Shown here piece by piece: positions 16,653 to 24,472 of a stretch of DNA of 49,852 nucleotides. The position numbers and the translations under genes are program-made. The stretch lies in assembly GCA_910584065.1 (NCBI GenBank), contig CAJTZN010000027.1, positions 1 through 49,852 of the forward strand, read 5' to 3'. Within the stretch, counting starts at the first letter, position 1. The number at the start of each line of letters is the position of its first letter. The notes under the pieces were generated by a model. It ran no database searches and was not told the DNA's origin. It saw only the letters and a program-made list of their open reading frames with translations. This DNA is from an uncultured Eubacterium sp. Its GTDB lineage: Bacteria > Bacillota > Clostridia > Lachnospirales > Lachnospiraceae.

Positions 16653-16680
16653 TTGCAATTGTCATCATCGGTGCTATGAT
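16653..16680 (+). promoter_or_regulatory. Putative sigma-A promoter of the ion-transporter gene
   Basis: TTGCAA (16653-16658) and TATGAT (16675-16680) are spaced 16 bp apart, about 80 bp before the ATG at 16762. Confidence 0.55.
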
Positions 16681-16761
16681 AAAGTACGGATAAAAAGTAA
16701 AATATCGTTTTACATAAGGAATTAAGAGGAGACGGTATTCAGTATAGGAGGAATGATAGCG

Positions 16762-18120
16762 ATGACGGTCGCACAGATTTTGGCATTGGTGATTTTTGTT
16801 GTTATGTTTGTTATGATCGTAATGGAGCACTTTGAACGGCAGAACATTACGATCGGCTGTGGTATCTTAACACTGCTGCTTGTGTTTGGGGTTGGCATGC
16901 GCAGTATGGATGCCATCATCAAAACCCTGAACCTGCAGAGTATTTTTACCCTGGATTTCTGGTACGCGGCGGGGGAGTCCGCGGAGTCATCCAGCGGGAT
17001 CAACTGGTCTACGATCATTTTTATCGCAGGTATGATGATCATGGTCGAGGGGATGGCAAAGGCGGGATTTTTCCAGTGGCTCTGTATGAGACTGGCGAAG
17101 CTCGTCCACTATAAGCCGATACCGCTGTTTATTGCATTTATGCTTATGTCGTCGGTTCTTGCCATGTTTATCGACAGCATAACGGTCATCCTGTTTTTGG
17201 CGGCTGTCACCGTGGAACTGGCAAAGCTGTTAAAGATCGACCCGGTACCGATGATCCTGTCAGAAATATTTTGTGCCAATCTGGGTGGCTCGGCTACAAT
17301 GTGCGGGGATCCGCCGAATATCATCATCGGGACATCCCTCGGATATTCGTTTTGGGATTTCCTCAGCAATACAGGCCTGATCGCCGGGATCAGTCTGATC
17401 ATCGTCATATTTTATTTCTATTTTGCCTACCGGAAAGAGCTGTTGCAGGAAAGCCGTGGGAAAGTTGATCCGTCGGTGCTCCCCGATCCGAAGGATGCGA
17501 TCACGAGTAAACGGGAATTTGCGACGAGTTGTGTTATTTTCGGCTGCGCGGTCGTTATGCTCGTAACGCATGCCCAGACGGGATTGACGGTGGCCTTTAT
17601 CGGTGCGGTGATCGCAATCGTTACGCTGATCACGGCGGGAAGTTTTGCGCTGGAGCTTTTGAAAAAGGTAGATTACAAGACACTATTGTTTTTCGTCGGA
17701 CTGTTTATGGTCGTGGGCGGCCTGGAGCAGACCGGTGTATTGGAGATCATAGCAGGATTTATCGGCAAGATCAGCGGCGGGAACCTGATGCTGATGGTGG
17801 CGATCATCATCTGGCTGTCGGCGGTTGCAAGCGCGTTTGTGGACAATATCCCGTTTGCGGCGACGATGATCCCTGTTGTGCGGAGCCTTGCGATGACGCA
17901 GGGCGTCGATCTGAACACGCTCTCCTGGGCGCTGTCGATGGGAACGGATATCGGCGGCAGCGCGACGCCGATTGGCGCGTCGGCCAACGTAGTTGGTACT
18001 TCGGTGGCGTTGAAAAACGGTTATCCGATCAGTTGGGGTAAATACTGTAAAACAGCGGCTCCGGCGACGATCATTGTGGTGACCGTATCCATGCTGATCA
18101 TTTTTGCACGATACTGTTAA
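16762..18120 (+). CDS. ArsB/NhaD-type (IT superfamily) ion transporter
   Basis: A 452-residue membrane protein with about 11-12 hydrophobic segments. It carries the paired signatures of the ArsB/NhaD/SLC13-related group: ANLGGSATMCGDPPNIIIG near residue 175 and a second GTDIGGSATPIGASANVVG near residue 395. The two re-entrant loop motifs are internal repeats of the fold. The ATG at 16762 is chosen because AGGAGG lies 10 bp upstream, while the ATG at 16753 would be only 1 bp away. Substrate (Na+/H+ exchange, dicarboxylate or oxyanion) cannot be decided from sequence by eye. The kinase-like gene follows 28 bp downstream. Confidence 0.82.
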   Translation: MTVAQILALVIFVVMFVMIVMEHFERQNITIGCGILTLLLVFGVGMRSMDAIIKTLNLQSIFTLDFWYAAGESAESSSGINWSTIIFIAGMMIMVEGMAKAGFFQWLCMRLAKLVHYKPIPLFIAFMLMSSVLAMFIDSITVILFLAAVTVELAKLLKIDPVPMILSEIFCANLGGSATMCGDPPNIIIGTSLGYSFWDFLSNTGLIAGISLIIVIFYFYFAYRKELLQESRGKVDPSVLPDPKDAITSKREFATSCVIFGCAVVMLVTHAQTGLTVAFIGAVIAIVTLITAGSFALELLKKVDYKTLLFFVGLFMVVGGLEQTGVLEIIAGFIGKISGGNLMLMVAIIIWLSAVASAFVDNIPFAATMIPVVRSLAMTQGVDLNTLSWALSMGTDIGGSATPIGASANVVGTSVALKNGYPISWGKYCKTAAPATIIVVTVSMLIIFARYC

Positions 18121-18148
18121 TGGTTTTTCTTGAAAGGAGGCAATGCGG

Positions 18149-18739
18149 ATGGATAAACAGGTCATTATTTCGATCAATCGCGAGTACGGAAGCGGCGGAC
18201 ACGTGATTGCAGAGCAGATTGCCAAAGATATGGATCTTCCGATCTATGATCACAATATGTTGGATAAGATTGCAGAGGAAAAGGGAATAAAGGTAGAACA
18301 TTTTCACGGATTTGACGAGAAACCGAGGATTCCGTTGATTTCCAGAAGCGTGAGGGGACATTCCAATTCGATGGAAGAGCATTTGGCGGAACTGCAGTTT
18401 GAATACCTGAGAAACAAGGCGGACAGCGGAGAATCGTTCGTTGTCGTCGGCCGGTGTTCGGAAACGGTGTTAAAGGATCACGGAAATCTGATCTCTGTTT
18501 TCGTCCTTGCTGACCGAAACGATAAAGTAGACCGGGTTAGTAAAAAGTATAACTTATCCGTCGGGGATGCCGTGTCGAAGATGAACCGGCACGACCGTTA
18601 CCGGAAGCATTATCATAACCGCTATTCCCCGTACCGGTGGGGCGATTCCAGAGGTTATGACCTCTGTATTAACAGCAGCCGCTTAGGGATTGATGGTACG
18701 GTGAAGATGATCGAACATTATATCGAAAGCCGGATCTGA
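18149..18739 (+). CDS. Cytidylate kinase-like family protein
   Basis: A 196-residue P-loop protein of the cytidylate-kinase-like family. The N-terminal IISINREYGSGGHVIAEQIA carries a glycine-rich loop (GSGGH) in place of a full Walker A Lys-Ser/Thr, as is usual for this family. VVVGRCSE follows in the middle. The ATG at 18149 is 8 bp after AAAGGAGG; the ATG at 18143 is too close. True substrate unknown. It is probably cotranscribed with the transporter and is followed by a strong terminator. Confidence 0.8.
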   Translation: MDKQVIISINREYGSGGHVIAEQIAKDMDLPIYDHNMLDKIAEEKGIKVEHFHGFDEKPRIPLISRSVRGHSNSMEEHLAELQFEYLRNKADSGESFVVVGRCSETVLKDHGNLISVFVLADRNDKVDRVSKKYNLSVGDAVSKMNRHDRYRKHYHNRYSPYRWGDSRGYDLCINSSRLGIDGTVKMIEHYIESRI

Positions 18740-18753
18740 TAACGTGGGAAAAA

Positions 18754-18795
18754 GAAGTGGCAGACAGGGAACCAGGGTTCTCGGTCTGCCACTTC
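18754..18795 (+). terminator. Rho-independent terminator
   Basis: A 12-bp stem GAAGTGGCAGAC (18754-18765) with GTCTGCCACTTC (18784-18795), followed by TTATT. It is flanked by A-rich sequence upstream, so it could act in both directions, for the kinase-like gene and the facing gene at 18845. Confidence 0.8.
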
Positions 18796-18844
18796 TTATT
18801 CTATCCGGCCAATGGTAAAGTGTACATTGACGCAGATGCCTAAG

Positions 18845-19312
18845 TCAGCTCTTTTTACTTACCTTCTGTAATGCCTTTAATTTAGCCCGCTGGAAGAATC
18901 CCAGTTTTTCCTGCGGACTTAACAGCACATTCCGGGAACCTTTTACGTCCATGATGTAGATTCCGCTCAAAACGACCTTTAACTCTTTCTTTACCGGAAG
19001 TAGGGGGAAGATTTTTTCGTCACACATGAGCGACATGATCTTCGGCCCGATTTTTGCCTTTACGATAGGAACTTTGGAACGCCGCAAATATTTGGGCGTA
19101 TTTTCGAGTATGGCTTTGGGAAGTCCCGATTCCGTCAATTTCATCCGTTTTTTATCAATGACGAGAATAGATGCCACTTGTGAGGCCGCTTCCATCTGTG
19201 ACTGCGAAGCCTCCTGTTTTTTCTGCAGCTTTTTGCCAATGATGGACAATACAATAAATGCTACTAATAGGACAGCAAGAACAATGCAAAGGATGATCAA
19301 AAAGGTTTTCAC
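18845..19312 (-). CDS. Single-pass membrane protein of unknown function
   Basis: A 155-residue protein with a GTG start behind GAGAGG. Residues 2-26 form one transmembrane segment, followed by a basic hinge (KKLQKKQE) and a soluble, strongly basic cytoplasmic domain. No family is recognised with confidence. It lies about 115 bp downstream of plsC in the same direction and could belong to that operon. Confidence 0.7.
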   Translation of the reverse strand: MKTFLIILCIVLAVLLVAFIVLSIIGKKLQKKQEASQSQMEAASQVASILVIDKKRMKLTESGLPKAILENTPKYLRRSKVPIVKAKIGPKIMSLMCDEKIFPLLPVKKELKVVLSGIYIMDVKGSRNVLLSPQEKLGFFQRAKLKALQKVSKKS

Positions 19313-19428
19313 GTTGTCCGTACCTCTCTTTCTTTTTCGTATTTGCCAGGCAGCCAGCCGGGCTTGATCGGTGCAGCGGTTATCCGCACAACTATTCTAA
19401 CATGTTTTTGGTGAAATGAAAAGGGAAA

Positions 19429-20163
19429 TTACACGATCTGCTTTTGATCGTACATGTTCTGTACGATCTGCTGTACCTGAGAGCCAACATGTTTCTTTTC
19501 TTCCCTATCAAGTTTATCCACGTAGAGCGGTTTTCCGAACTCGATCGAAATGTGTCCACCCCGCACCCAGGGAACATGGTTTTCCAGTATGTTTTCCGTG
19601 TTTTTGATGCAGACGGGGACGATCGGCGCGTTTGTTTTCGTGGCAATCTTCATGCTGCCTTCTTTGAAGGGAAGAAGAGTGTCCGTCGCGTTTCTCGTGC
19701 CTTCCGGTGCGATGTAAATAGAATAACCATCTTTGATCAGTGCGATGGCGTTCAGTATGACCCCCATGTTCTGTTTCATGTCGCCGCGGTCCATGAAGAG
19801 GCAGTTTAAAAAGTACATCCACTGCGCAATCATTGGAACCCGTTTGAGTTCGATCTTTGACACGAACGCGACCTGTACGCCGGCGGACGCGATGACGGCG
19901 TAGGCGAGGATGATGTCATAAAAACTCCTGTGATTCGCGGCAAACATAACGGGAGTATCCGTCGGGATGTTTTCGATCCCGATGACTTCTTTTTTGCATC
20001 CCGACAGGAACATACCAAAATAAAACGCCATTTTCACAACGCAAAGAGCAAATGCTGCCGCCGCTTTCTGATCGATCTTCCGGATCACGCATTCCATGAG
20101 CAGTAACGGTATGCTTATGACGCAGAGAAGAAGATAGGTGATCAGCATAAGTATTGTTCTCAT
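19429..20163 (-). CDS. plsC: 1-acyl-sn-glycerol-3-phosphate acyltransferase
   Basis: A 244-residue enzyme that adds the second acyl chain to lysophosphatidic acid to give phosphatidic acid at the membrane. It has an N-terminal membrane segment, the catalytic NHRSFYD motif (HX4D, His78 and Asp83), and the PEGTR glycerol-phosphate-binding motif near residue 155. Its start overlaps the stop of the carboxypeptidase gene by 4 bp, so the two are cotranscribed. Confidence 0.92.
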   Translation of the reverse strand: MRTILMLITYLLLCVISIPLLLMECVIRKIDQKAAAAFALCVVKMAFYFGMFLSGCKKEVIGIENIPTDTPVMFAANHRSFYDIILAYAVIASAGVQVAFVSKIELKRVPMIAQWMYFLNCLFMDRGDMKQNMGVILNAIALIKDGYSIYIAPEGTRNATDTLLPFKEGSMKIATKTNAPIVPVCIKNTENILENHVPWVRGGHISIEFGKPLYVDKLDREEKKHVGSQVQQIVQNMYDQKQIV

Positions 20164-21317
20164 GAGTGTTCTTCCTTTCTATTGGGGCCTCCGGCATCCG
20201 ATGGCGGGTCCTCGTTGTTTTTCGGTTCTTCCGGTACCGGAGTCGATGCCGGGGGCGCAGTCGGTGTCGGCGGCGCCGGTGTCGATACAGGCGGTTTTTC
20301 CTCCTGTACCGGCTTTGGGGTTTTTGCAGCCGGTTTTGCTGTAGCCTTGCCAGGCGGCCTGGTTTTTTCCGGCTTTGGTTTTCGCGTTTGTTTTGGTTTT
20401 TTCGTGGAGGCCGGTTTTTTTGTCGCTTCCGGCTTTGGCGCCGGTGTCGGTTTTCTCGTTGGCTTCGGCGTCGCGTATTTTACAGTATCCGGATCTTCCA
20501 CGTCGACCGCGTTATCCGGTTCATCGGCCGCAGCTTCAACGCCATAGTATTCTTCCAGCGTCAATTTGCTTTCATACAGGTAAGTGGCAACTGTTTTGCC
20601 GACAAAACGAATGTGCCACGGTTCGTAACTGTATCCGGTAATGGCGGATTTTCCGTAAGGGTAGCGGATGATGAATCCGTAAAGATGGGCGTTCTGCGCC
20701 AGCCATTTACCTTCTTTTGTGTCTCCGAAACTCTGGTCTAGGCGGAAATTGACGCTTTTGGCCGATACGTCGATCGTCAGGCCGGTCTGGTGCTCGCTGC
20801 TGCCGGGTTTGGCAGAAACGGCGTCTGTGGCGGACTGTCCCCGCGAAGCGATGTTCCGGTCGTATATTTCTTTTTGGCGCGCGTACGAGCGGTAGCCGGA
20901 AACGCCATATAATTCAATGCCCTTCTTTTCTCCCGCCTCAAACAGCCGTTCCAGGGCGTCGGCGGCCACCTTGCGCATTTTCCTTTTGTCAGACAGATAG
21001 GCAAAATTGAATTTGACGTCCGGAACGACAAGGGTGGATGGAATGTAATTGGAAGGCAGCGGGTATAGCCGGTTGACCAGAACCGTTATGCTGCTCGGAA
21101 TCAGGTCGAGCGGAACGGTTGGATTATCTGCGAGTATGGAATTCAGATCCTCGGGCAAGAGCGAGTCCTCCTCATCCTCTTCATTCTCATTATAATAGTA
21201 TTCATACGAATCCTCTGTGTTGTCAGTGGATTCATACTGAGGCCTGGCCGGGTGCAGGAGGGTCACGCCTGCCATGATGAGCAGTAGTACAAGGCCTGTT
21301 ATGATATATCGTTTCAT
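20160..21317 (-). CDS. vanY: D-Ala-D-Ala carboxypeptidase, VanY/M15B family, with Lys/Pro/Thr-rich tail
   Basis: A 385-residue protein. The ATG at 21317 follows GGGAGAA. An N-terminal signal anchor (about residues 4-20) leads to a Glu/Asp-rich linker, then the M15 peptidase domain with zinc ligands in SEHQTGLTID (His176, Asp183) and EPWHIRF (His235). It should trim the terminal D-Ala of peptidoglycan stem peptides. After residue 275 comes a low-complexity tail of about 100 residues built from KPT/KPE/KPA, then a Pro/Thr/Ala stretch, probably cell-wall spanning. The tail is GC-rich and repetitive in DNA. Confidence 0.88.
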   Translation of the reverse strand: MKRYIITGLVLLLIMAGVTLLHPARPQYESTDNTEDSYEYYYNENEEDEEDSLLPEDLNSILADNPTVPLDLIPSSITVLVNRLYPLPSNYIPSTLVVPDVKFNFAYLSDKRKMRKVAADALERLFEAGEKKGIELYGVSGYRSYARQKEIYDRNIASRGQSATDAVSAKPGSSEHQTGLTIDVSAKSVNFRLDQSFGDTKEGKWLAQNAHLYGFIIRYPYGKSAITGYSYEPWHIRFVGKTVATYLYESKLTLEEYYGVEAAADEPDNAVDVEDPDTVKYATPKPTRKPTPAPKPEATKKPASTKKPKQTRKPKPEKTRPPGKATAKPAAKTPKPVQEEKPPVSTPAPPTPTAPPASTPVPEEPKNNEDPPSDAGGPNRKEEHS

Positions 21318-21417
21318 AAGTTCTCCCATGTGTGCATATACATATGTTGCACATTCCGTCGGTGCGATATAAAAAATTCTTTGCAACAAGCATTATACCC
21401 TTAGAGTGAGGAAAAAG

Positions 21418-21909
21418 TCAATCGGGTTTAAATATATTTTTACCAAATTTTTGAAGTGATAATAAAAGGATCATGCCGAGAACGCCGCAGGATATGATCT
21501 CACCGATCCCCACACTCAGCATGAGAACAGGGATGGCGCCCTCCATCTGATACGCGAACCGGAGGACCCAGGGGACGATGATCGTGTTGGCGGCGATCGG
21601 CGGCAGCGGCGCAAGCCATGGGAATCGTCGGAGCGCCCAGGTGAGAACGGCGCCGATAAGCGTGGCGGCCGTGCCGAAGATGATGTCCAGTATGGCACAG
21701 CCAGTCAGCCAGTTGCTGAGCAGACAGCCGATCGTCAGTCCGGGTATGGCCGCCGGAGTAAAGAAGGGGAGGATGGTAAGCGCCTCGGATAGTCTGACCT
21801 GAGGGTTTCCGCTCGCCAGACCGAACGCATTGGCAATAAAAGTGAGTACGACATAGAGGGCAGCGATCATAGCTGCCTGACTGAGGTAAAATATGTTTTT
21901 GTTTTTCAT
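21418..21909 (-). CDS. queT: QueT-family queuosine precursor transporter
   Basis: A 163-residue membrane protein with five to six hydrophobic segments, matching the QueT family of ECF-type substrate-binding components for queuosine precursors. The early stretch AAMIAALYVVLTFI and VRLSEALTILPFF are family-typical. The ATG at 21909 is set by AAGGAG at 21924-21919, which lies inside a preQ1-I riboswitch; longer readings of the frame would cross the aptamer and are not real. Expression should fall when preQ1 is available. Confidence 0.9.
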   Translation of the reverse strand: MKNKNIFYLSQAAMIAALYVVLTFIANAFGLASGNPQVRLSEALTILPFFTPAAIPGLTIGCLLSNWLTGCAILDIIFGTAATLIGAVLTWALRRFPWLAPLPPIAANTIIVPWVLRFAYQMEGAIPVLMLSVGIGEIISCGVLGMILLLSLQKFGKNIFKPD

Positions 21910-21918
21910 TTTTTTAAT

Positions 21919-21960
21919 CTCCTTAGTTTTGTTTAACGTGTGGATGGTTTCGAACACACG
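21919..21960 (-). promoter_or_regulatory. preQ1-I riboswitch controlling queT translation
   Basis: Read on the minus strand: stem P1 GTGTG, a TTCGAAACCAT loop, the return strand CCACAC, then an A-rich tail AAACAAAACTAAGG. The layout matches the class I preQ1 aptamer, close to the Thermoanaerobacter example ending in AACAAAACAAGG. The tail forms the H-type pseudoknot and overlaps the AAGGAG ribosome site of queT, so ligand binding should block translation. Confidence 0.85.
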
Positions 21961-21965
21961 GGTTT

Positions 21966-22232
21966 TCATTCCGCCGTCTGTTTTGTAGCTTCTTTGGCCG
22001 CAAGAACGGCTTTTGCCAGCTGGTCGGCACAGGATGTGTTTTTGAAGCCGCACTGGATGCCAGCGCATTTTTGCGTGATCTGATCAACGGTCAATCCGTC
22101 GACTAAGATCGGGATCGCTTTCAGATTTCCATCACAGCCGCCATAAAATTTCACATTGGTGATCACGTCATCGTTGATCTCCAGGTCGATCTGCTGGGAA
22201 CAGGTTCCTTTTGTCCGATAAGAATATTTCAT
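21966..22232 (-). CDS. TSCPD-domain protein (TIGR03905 family)
   Basis: An 88-residue protein of the TSCPD-domain family, a short cysteine-containing module also found at the C-terminus of some ribonucleotide reductases. Cysteines lie in GTCSQQI, GGCDGN, KCAGIQCG and TSCADQL, likely a metal site. The ATG at 22232 has AGGAG 9 bp upstream. A good promoter is at 22288-22315. Role unknown. It is followed by the riboswitch-queT unit 57 bp downstream. Confidence 0.85.
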   Translation of the reverse strand: MKYSYRTKGTCSQQIDLEINDDVITNVKFYGGCDGNLKAIPILVDGLTVDQITQKCAGIQCGFKNTSCADQLAKAVLAAKEATKQTAE

Positions 22233-22287
22233 CTGTCTGTCTCCTTTCCTCAAATGATCCCATGATTGTTTCCCGGGTCGATAGTAT

Positions 22288-22315
22288 TGTATATAAAAAC
22301 AGCGCCTGTTGTCAA
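22288..22315 (-). promoter_or_regulatory. Sigma-A promoter of the TSCPD gene
   Basis: Minus strand: TTGACA (22315-22310), 16-bp spacer, TATACA (22293-22288). Transcription would run into the gene starting at 22232. Confidence 0.75.
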
Positions 22316-22458
22316 GTACAGGTCAGGCATATCGTGCCAGTCTGATGATTTTTGTGGACAATATGATGAAAATGTATTATGATATTGTATATTGTTATAA
22401 GGTATAAGCGAAACGAAATATAGCGCACGGAAAAGAATGCGCGGAAATGAGGGAAAGA

Positions 22459-22809
22459 ATGGCTGATTTTAATTTGGAAGATATCGAGGAAATGTCAGTA
22501 GATCTGGAACTGGAGGACGGTACAACGCTGTCATGCGAGGTGCTGTACATCTTTGAGTGGGACGGGGATGATTACGCGGTCCTGACTCCGGTGGATGAAA
22601 CGATCGAGGAAATATACTTTTTCGGGATCGAGATCGAGAACAAAGGCGGGGAGCCGGACATTACGCTGCTCCAGATCGAGGACGAGGAAGTGCTGGAAGC
22701 GCTTGCCGACGCCTTTGACGAAATGCTCGATGAAGAAGAACTTGAGGAAGAGATGGATGAAGAGGACGCGAAGTGGGATGAATTCATCCATAAAAAACTG
22801 GATGAATAA
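22459..22809 (+). CDS. DUF1292-family acidic protein
   Basis: A 116-residue protein matching the DUF1292 (YrzB-like) family: a short beta-rich core (DLELEDGTTLSCEVLYIFEW and DYAVLTPVD) and an extremely acidic tail (EEELEEEMDEED). The ATG at 22459 follows GAGGGAAAG. Function of the family is unknown. It stands alone between divergent and convergent genes. Confidence 0.85.
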   Translation: MADFNLEDIEEMSVDLELEDGTTLSCEVLYIFEWDGDDYAVLTPVDETIEEIYFFGIEIENKGGEPDITLLQIEDEEVLEALADAFDEMLDEEELEEEMDEEDAKWDEFIHKKLDE

Positions 22810-22853
22810 AGCGAAGGGGGCGGGAATTACTGGCATTTTCCCTGCCCTTTATG

Positions 22854-24287
22854 TTAATACGCGTTCCGGTTGATGAATCCCTTTACTACCGTGAGGAACA
22901 GGATCTTGATGTCCAGCATGACGGACCAGTTTTCAATGTAATACAGATCGCAGTCTATGCGCAGCCGGATGGAAGTATCGCCGCGGTAGCCATTGACCTG
23001 CGCCCATCCCGTGATGCCGGGACGGACCTGATGCTTGATCATGTAGCGGGGGATCTCTTCTTTAAACTTCTCTACGAAAAACGGGCGCTCCGGCCGGGGG
23101 CCGATGAGGCTCATCTCGCCTTTCAGCACGTTAAACAGCTGGGGAAGTTCATCGATGCTCGTTTTGCGGATAAATTTGCCGATCGGAGTGACGCGGGGGT
23201 CGTCGGGCGTCGTCCACGCTTTTTTCTCCTCGGAAGCTTTCTGTACTGCCATCGAGCGGAATTTATACATCATAAACGGTTTGCCATGGAGGCCGATGCG
23301 CTCCTGCTGGAAGATGAGCGGTCCTTCCGAGGTCGCCTTTACGATGATCGCCACAATGAGCATCGGGATTGAAAATACGATGATGCCGACGATGGAACCG
23401 ACGATATCGATCGAACGTTTGACAAATTTATTGAAGGAGTTGGACAGCGGCACGTTCCGCACATGGATGACCGGAAGGCCGTCCAGGTCTTCGGTGTATG
23501 GTTTTGTCGGAATAATGTTGTTGTAGTCGGGGATAAACTTTGTGTGTACGCCGGATTTCTCGGTAATGGAAACGATGTCTTCCAGTCTTTCGTACTGGTC
23601 GATGCCGAGCGTGATGGCGATCTCGTCGTAGGAATTATTGGCAATAATTGATTCCAGATCGTCGATATCCCCGATGACATGCACGTCCCGGTAGGATTTT
23701 CCGTTCCGTTTGCGGTCGTCCAGAATGCCGTGGACCACGTAGCCCCATTCCGGGTGGGCGCAGATGCGGTCGATATAGCCCTCTGCCGAGCGCCCGTAAC
23801 CGACGAGCAGGATGTGCTTGAGATTGTGCCCTTTTTTCCGGAACTTGCGCAGGATCGTGGTGATGAGCAGACGGAAAAAAAGTTCGAGAATAAAATTGAT
23901 CACCACGAATATAATGATAAAAAGACGAGCGTAATTACCGCTTCTTTTTATGAAATACAGGCCGGCAGTACAATAAAGGATACCGATCACGTTCGCTTTA
24001 AAAATATTGTACATCTGTGATTTGCGGCTCGTCACACGTTTGGGATCGTAAAGATGGAAAATGTAGTATGAGAGCAGGTAGCATGGTATCAAAAGAAAAA
24101 GCAGCTGCATATACTGCTCGAGTTTTTCATACAGTCCGATCGGTTCATCGATGATCCCGCAGCGGATCAGAAAGCTGAACTCTTCATCAAAGCGCAGATG
24201 ATAGGCCAGCACAAAGGAGACAATGAGTATCAGTACATCTATGATAAAGCGAATGACATTTAGTAATTTCTGATTTCCTTTAATCAA
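22854..24287 (-). CDS. Undecaprenyl-phosphate sugar-1-phosphate transferase (WcaJ-type)
   Basis: A 477-residue polyprenyl glycosylphosphotransferase starting exopolysaccharide or capsule synthesis by moving a sugar phosphate from a nucleotide sugar to undecaprenyl phosphate. It has four N-terminal transmembrane segments, a Rossmann-like middle domain (HILLVGYGRSAEGYI), a fifth segment, and the catalytic sugar-transferase domain from about residue 285 (KRSIDIVGS, MYKFRSM, TSIDELPQL, GPRPERP, RPGITGWAQVNGYRGDT). The start is a TTG at 24287 behind AAAGGATG. No other glycan genes are adjacent, so it may serve a distant cluster. Confidence 0.92.
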   Translation of the reverse strand: MIKGNQKLLNVIRFIIDVLILIVSFVLAYHLRFDEEFSFLIRCGIIDEPIGLYEKLEQYMQLLFLLIPCYLLSYYIFHLYDPKRVTSRKSQMYNIFKANVIGILYCTAGLYFIKRSGNYARLFIIIFVVINFILELFFRLLITTILRKFRKKGHNLKHILLVGYGRSAEGYIDRICAHPEWGYVVHGILDDRKRNGKSYRDVHVIGDIDDLESIIANNSYDEIAITLGIDQYERLEDIVSITEKSGVHTKFIPDYNNIIPTKPYTEDLDGLPVIHVRNVPLSNSFNKFVKRSIDIVGSIVGIIVFSIPMLIVAIIVKATSEGPLIFQQERIGLHGKPFMMYKFRSMAVQKASEEKKAWTTPDDPRVTPIGKFIRKTSIDELPQLFNVLKGEMSLIGPRPERPFFVEKFKEEIPRYMIKHQVRPGITGWAQVNGYRGDTSIRLRIDCDLYYIENWSVMLDIKILFLTVVKGFINRNAY

Positions 24288-24321
24288 TTGTTATCATCCT
24301 TTCCTACGTGTTATTATATAC

Positions 24322-24350
24322 AGTATAAGATATTTTACCAGTTTTCACAA
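24322..24350 (-). promoter_or_regulatory. Promoter of the sugar-transferase gene
   Basis: Minus strand: TTGTGA (24350-24345), 17-bp spacer, TATACT (24327-24322), just ahead of the TTG start at 24287. Confidence 0.65.
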
Positions 24351-24472
24351 TAATAAAATAAAGATTTCACAAACTAAACACAATTGATATGTATAATGCA
24401 ATTTGAGAACGGGAAAAATACATCAAATTTCAGATGAATTTGCTATAAAGGAAAAAAGAAAGGAAGATTCTC

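Noticed and set aside
20182..20547. Long plus-strand frames rich in Gly/Val/Phe opposite the VanY-like tail
   Set aside because: They are the complement of the Pro/Lys/Thr-rich repetitive tail; no ribosome site and no recognisable product.
21910..22068. Longer N-terminus for queT
   Set aside because: It would run through the preQ1 riboswitch and into the TSCPD gene; the start at 21909 has the ribosome site.
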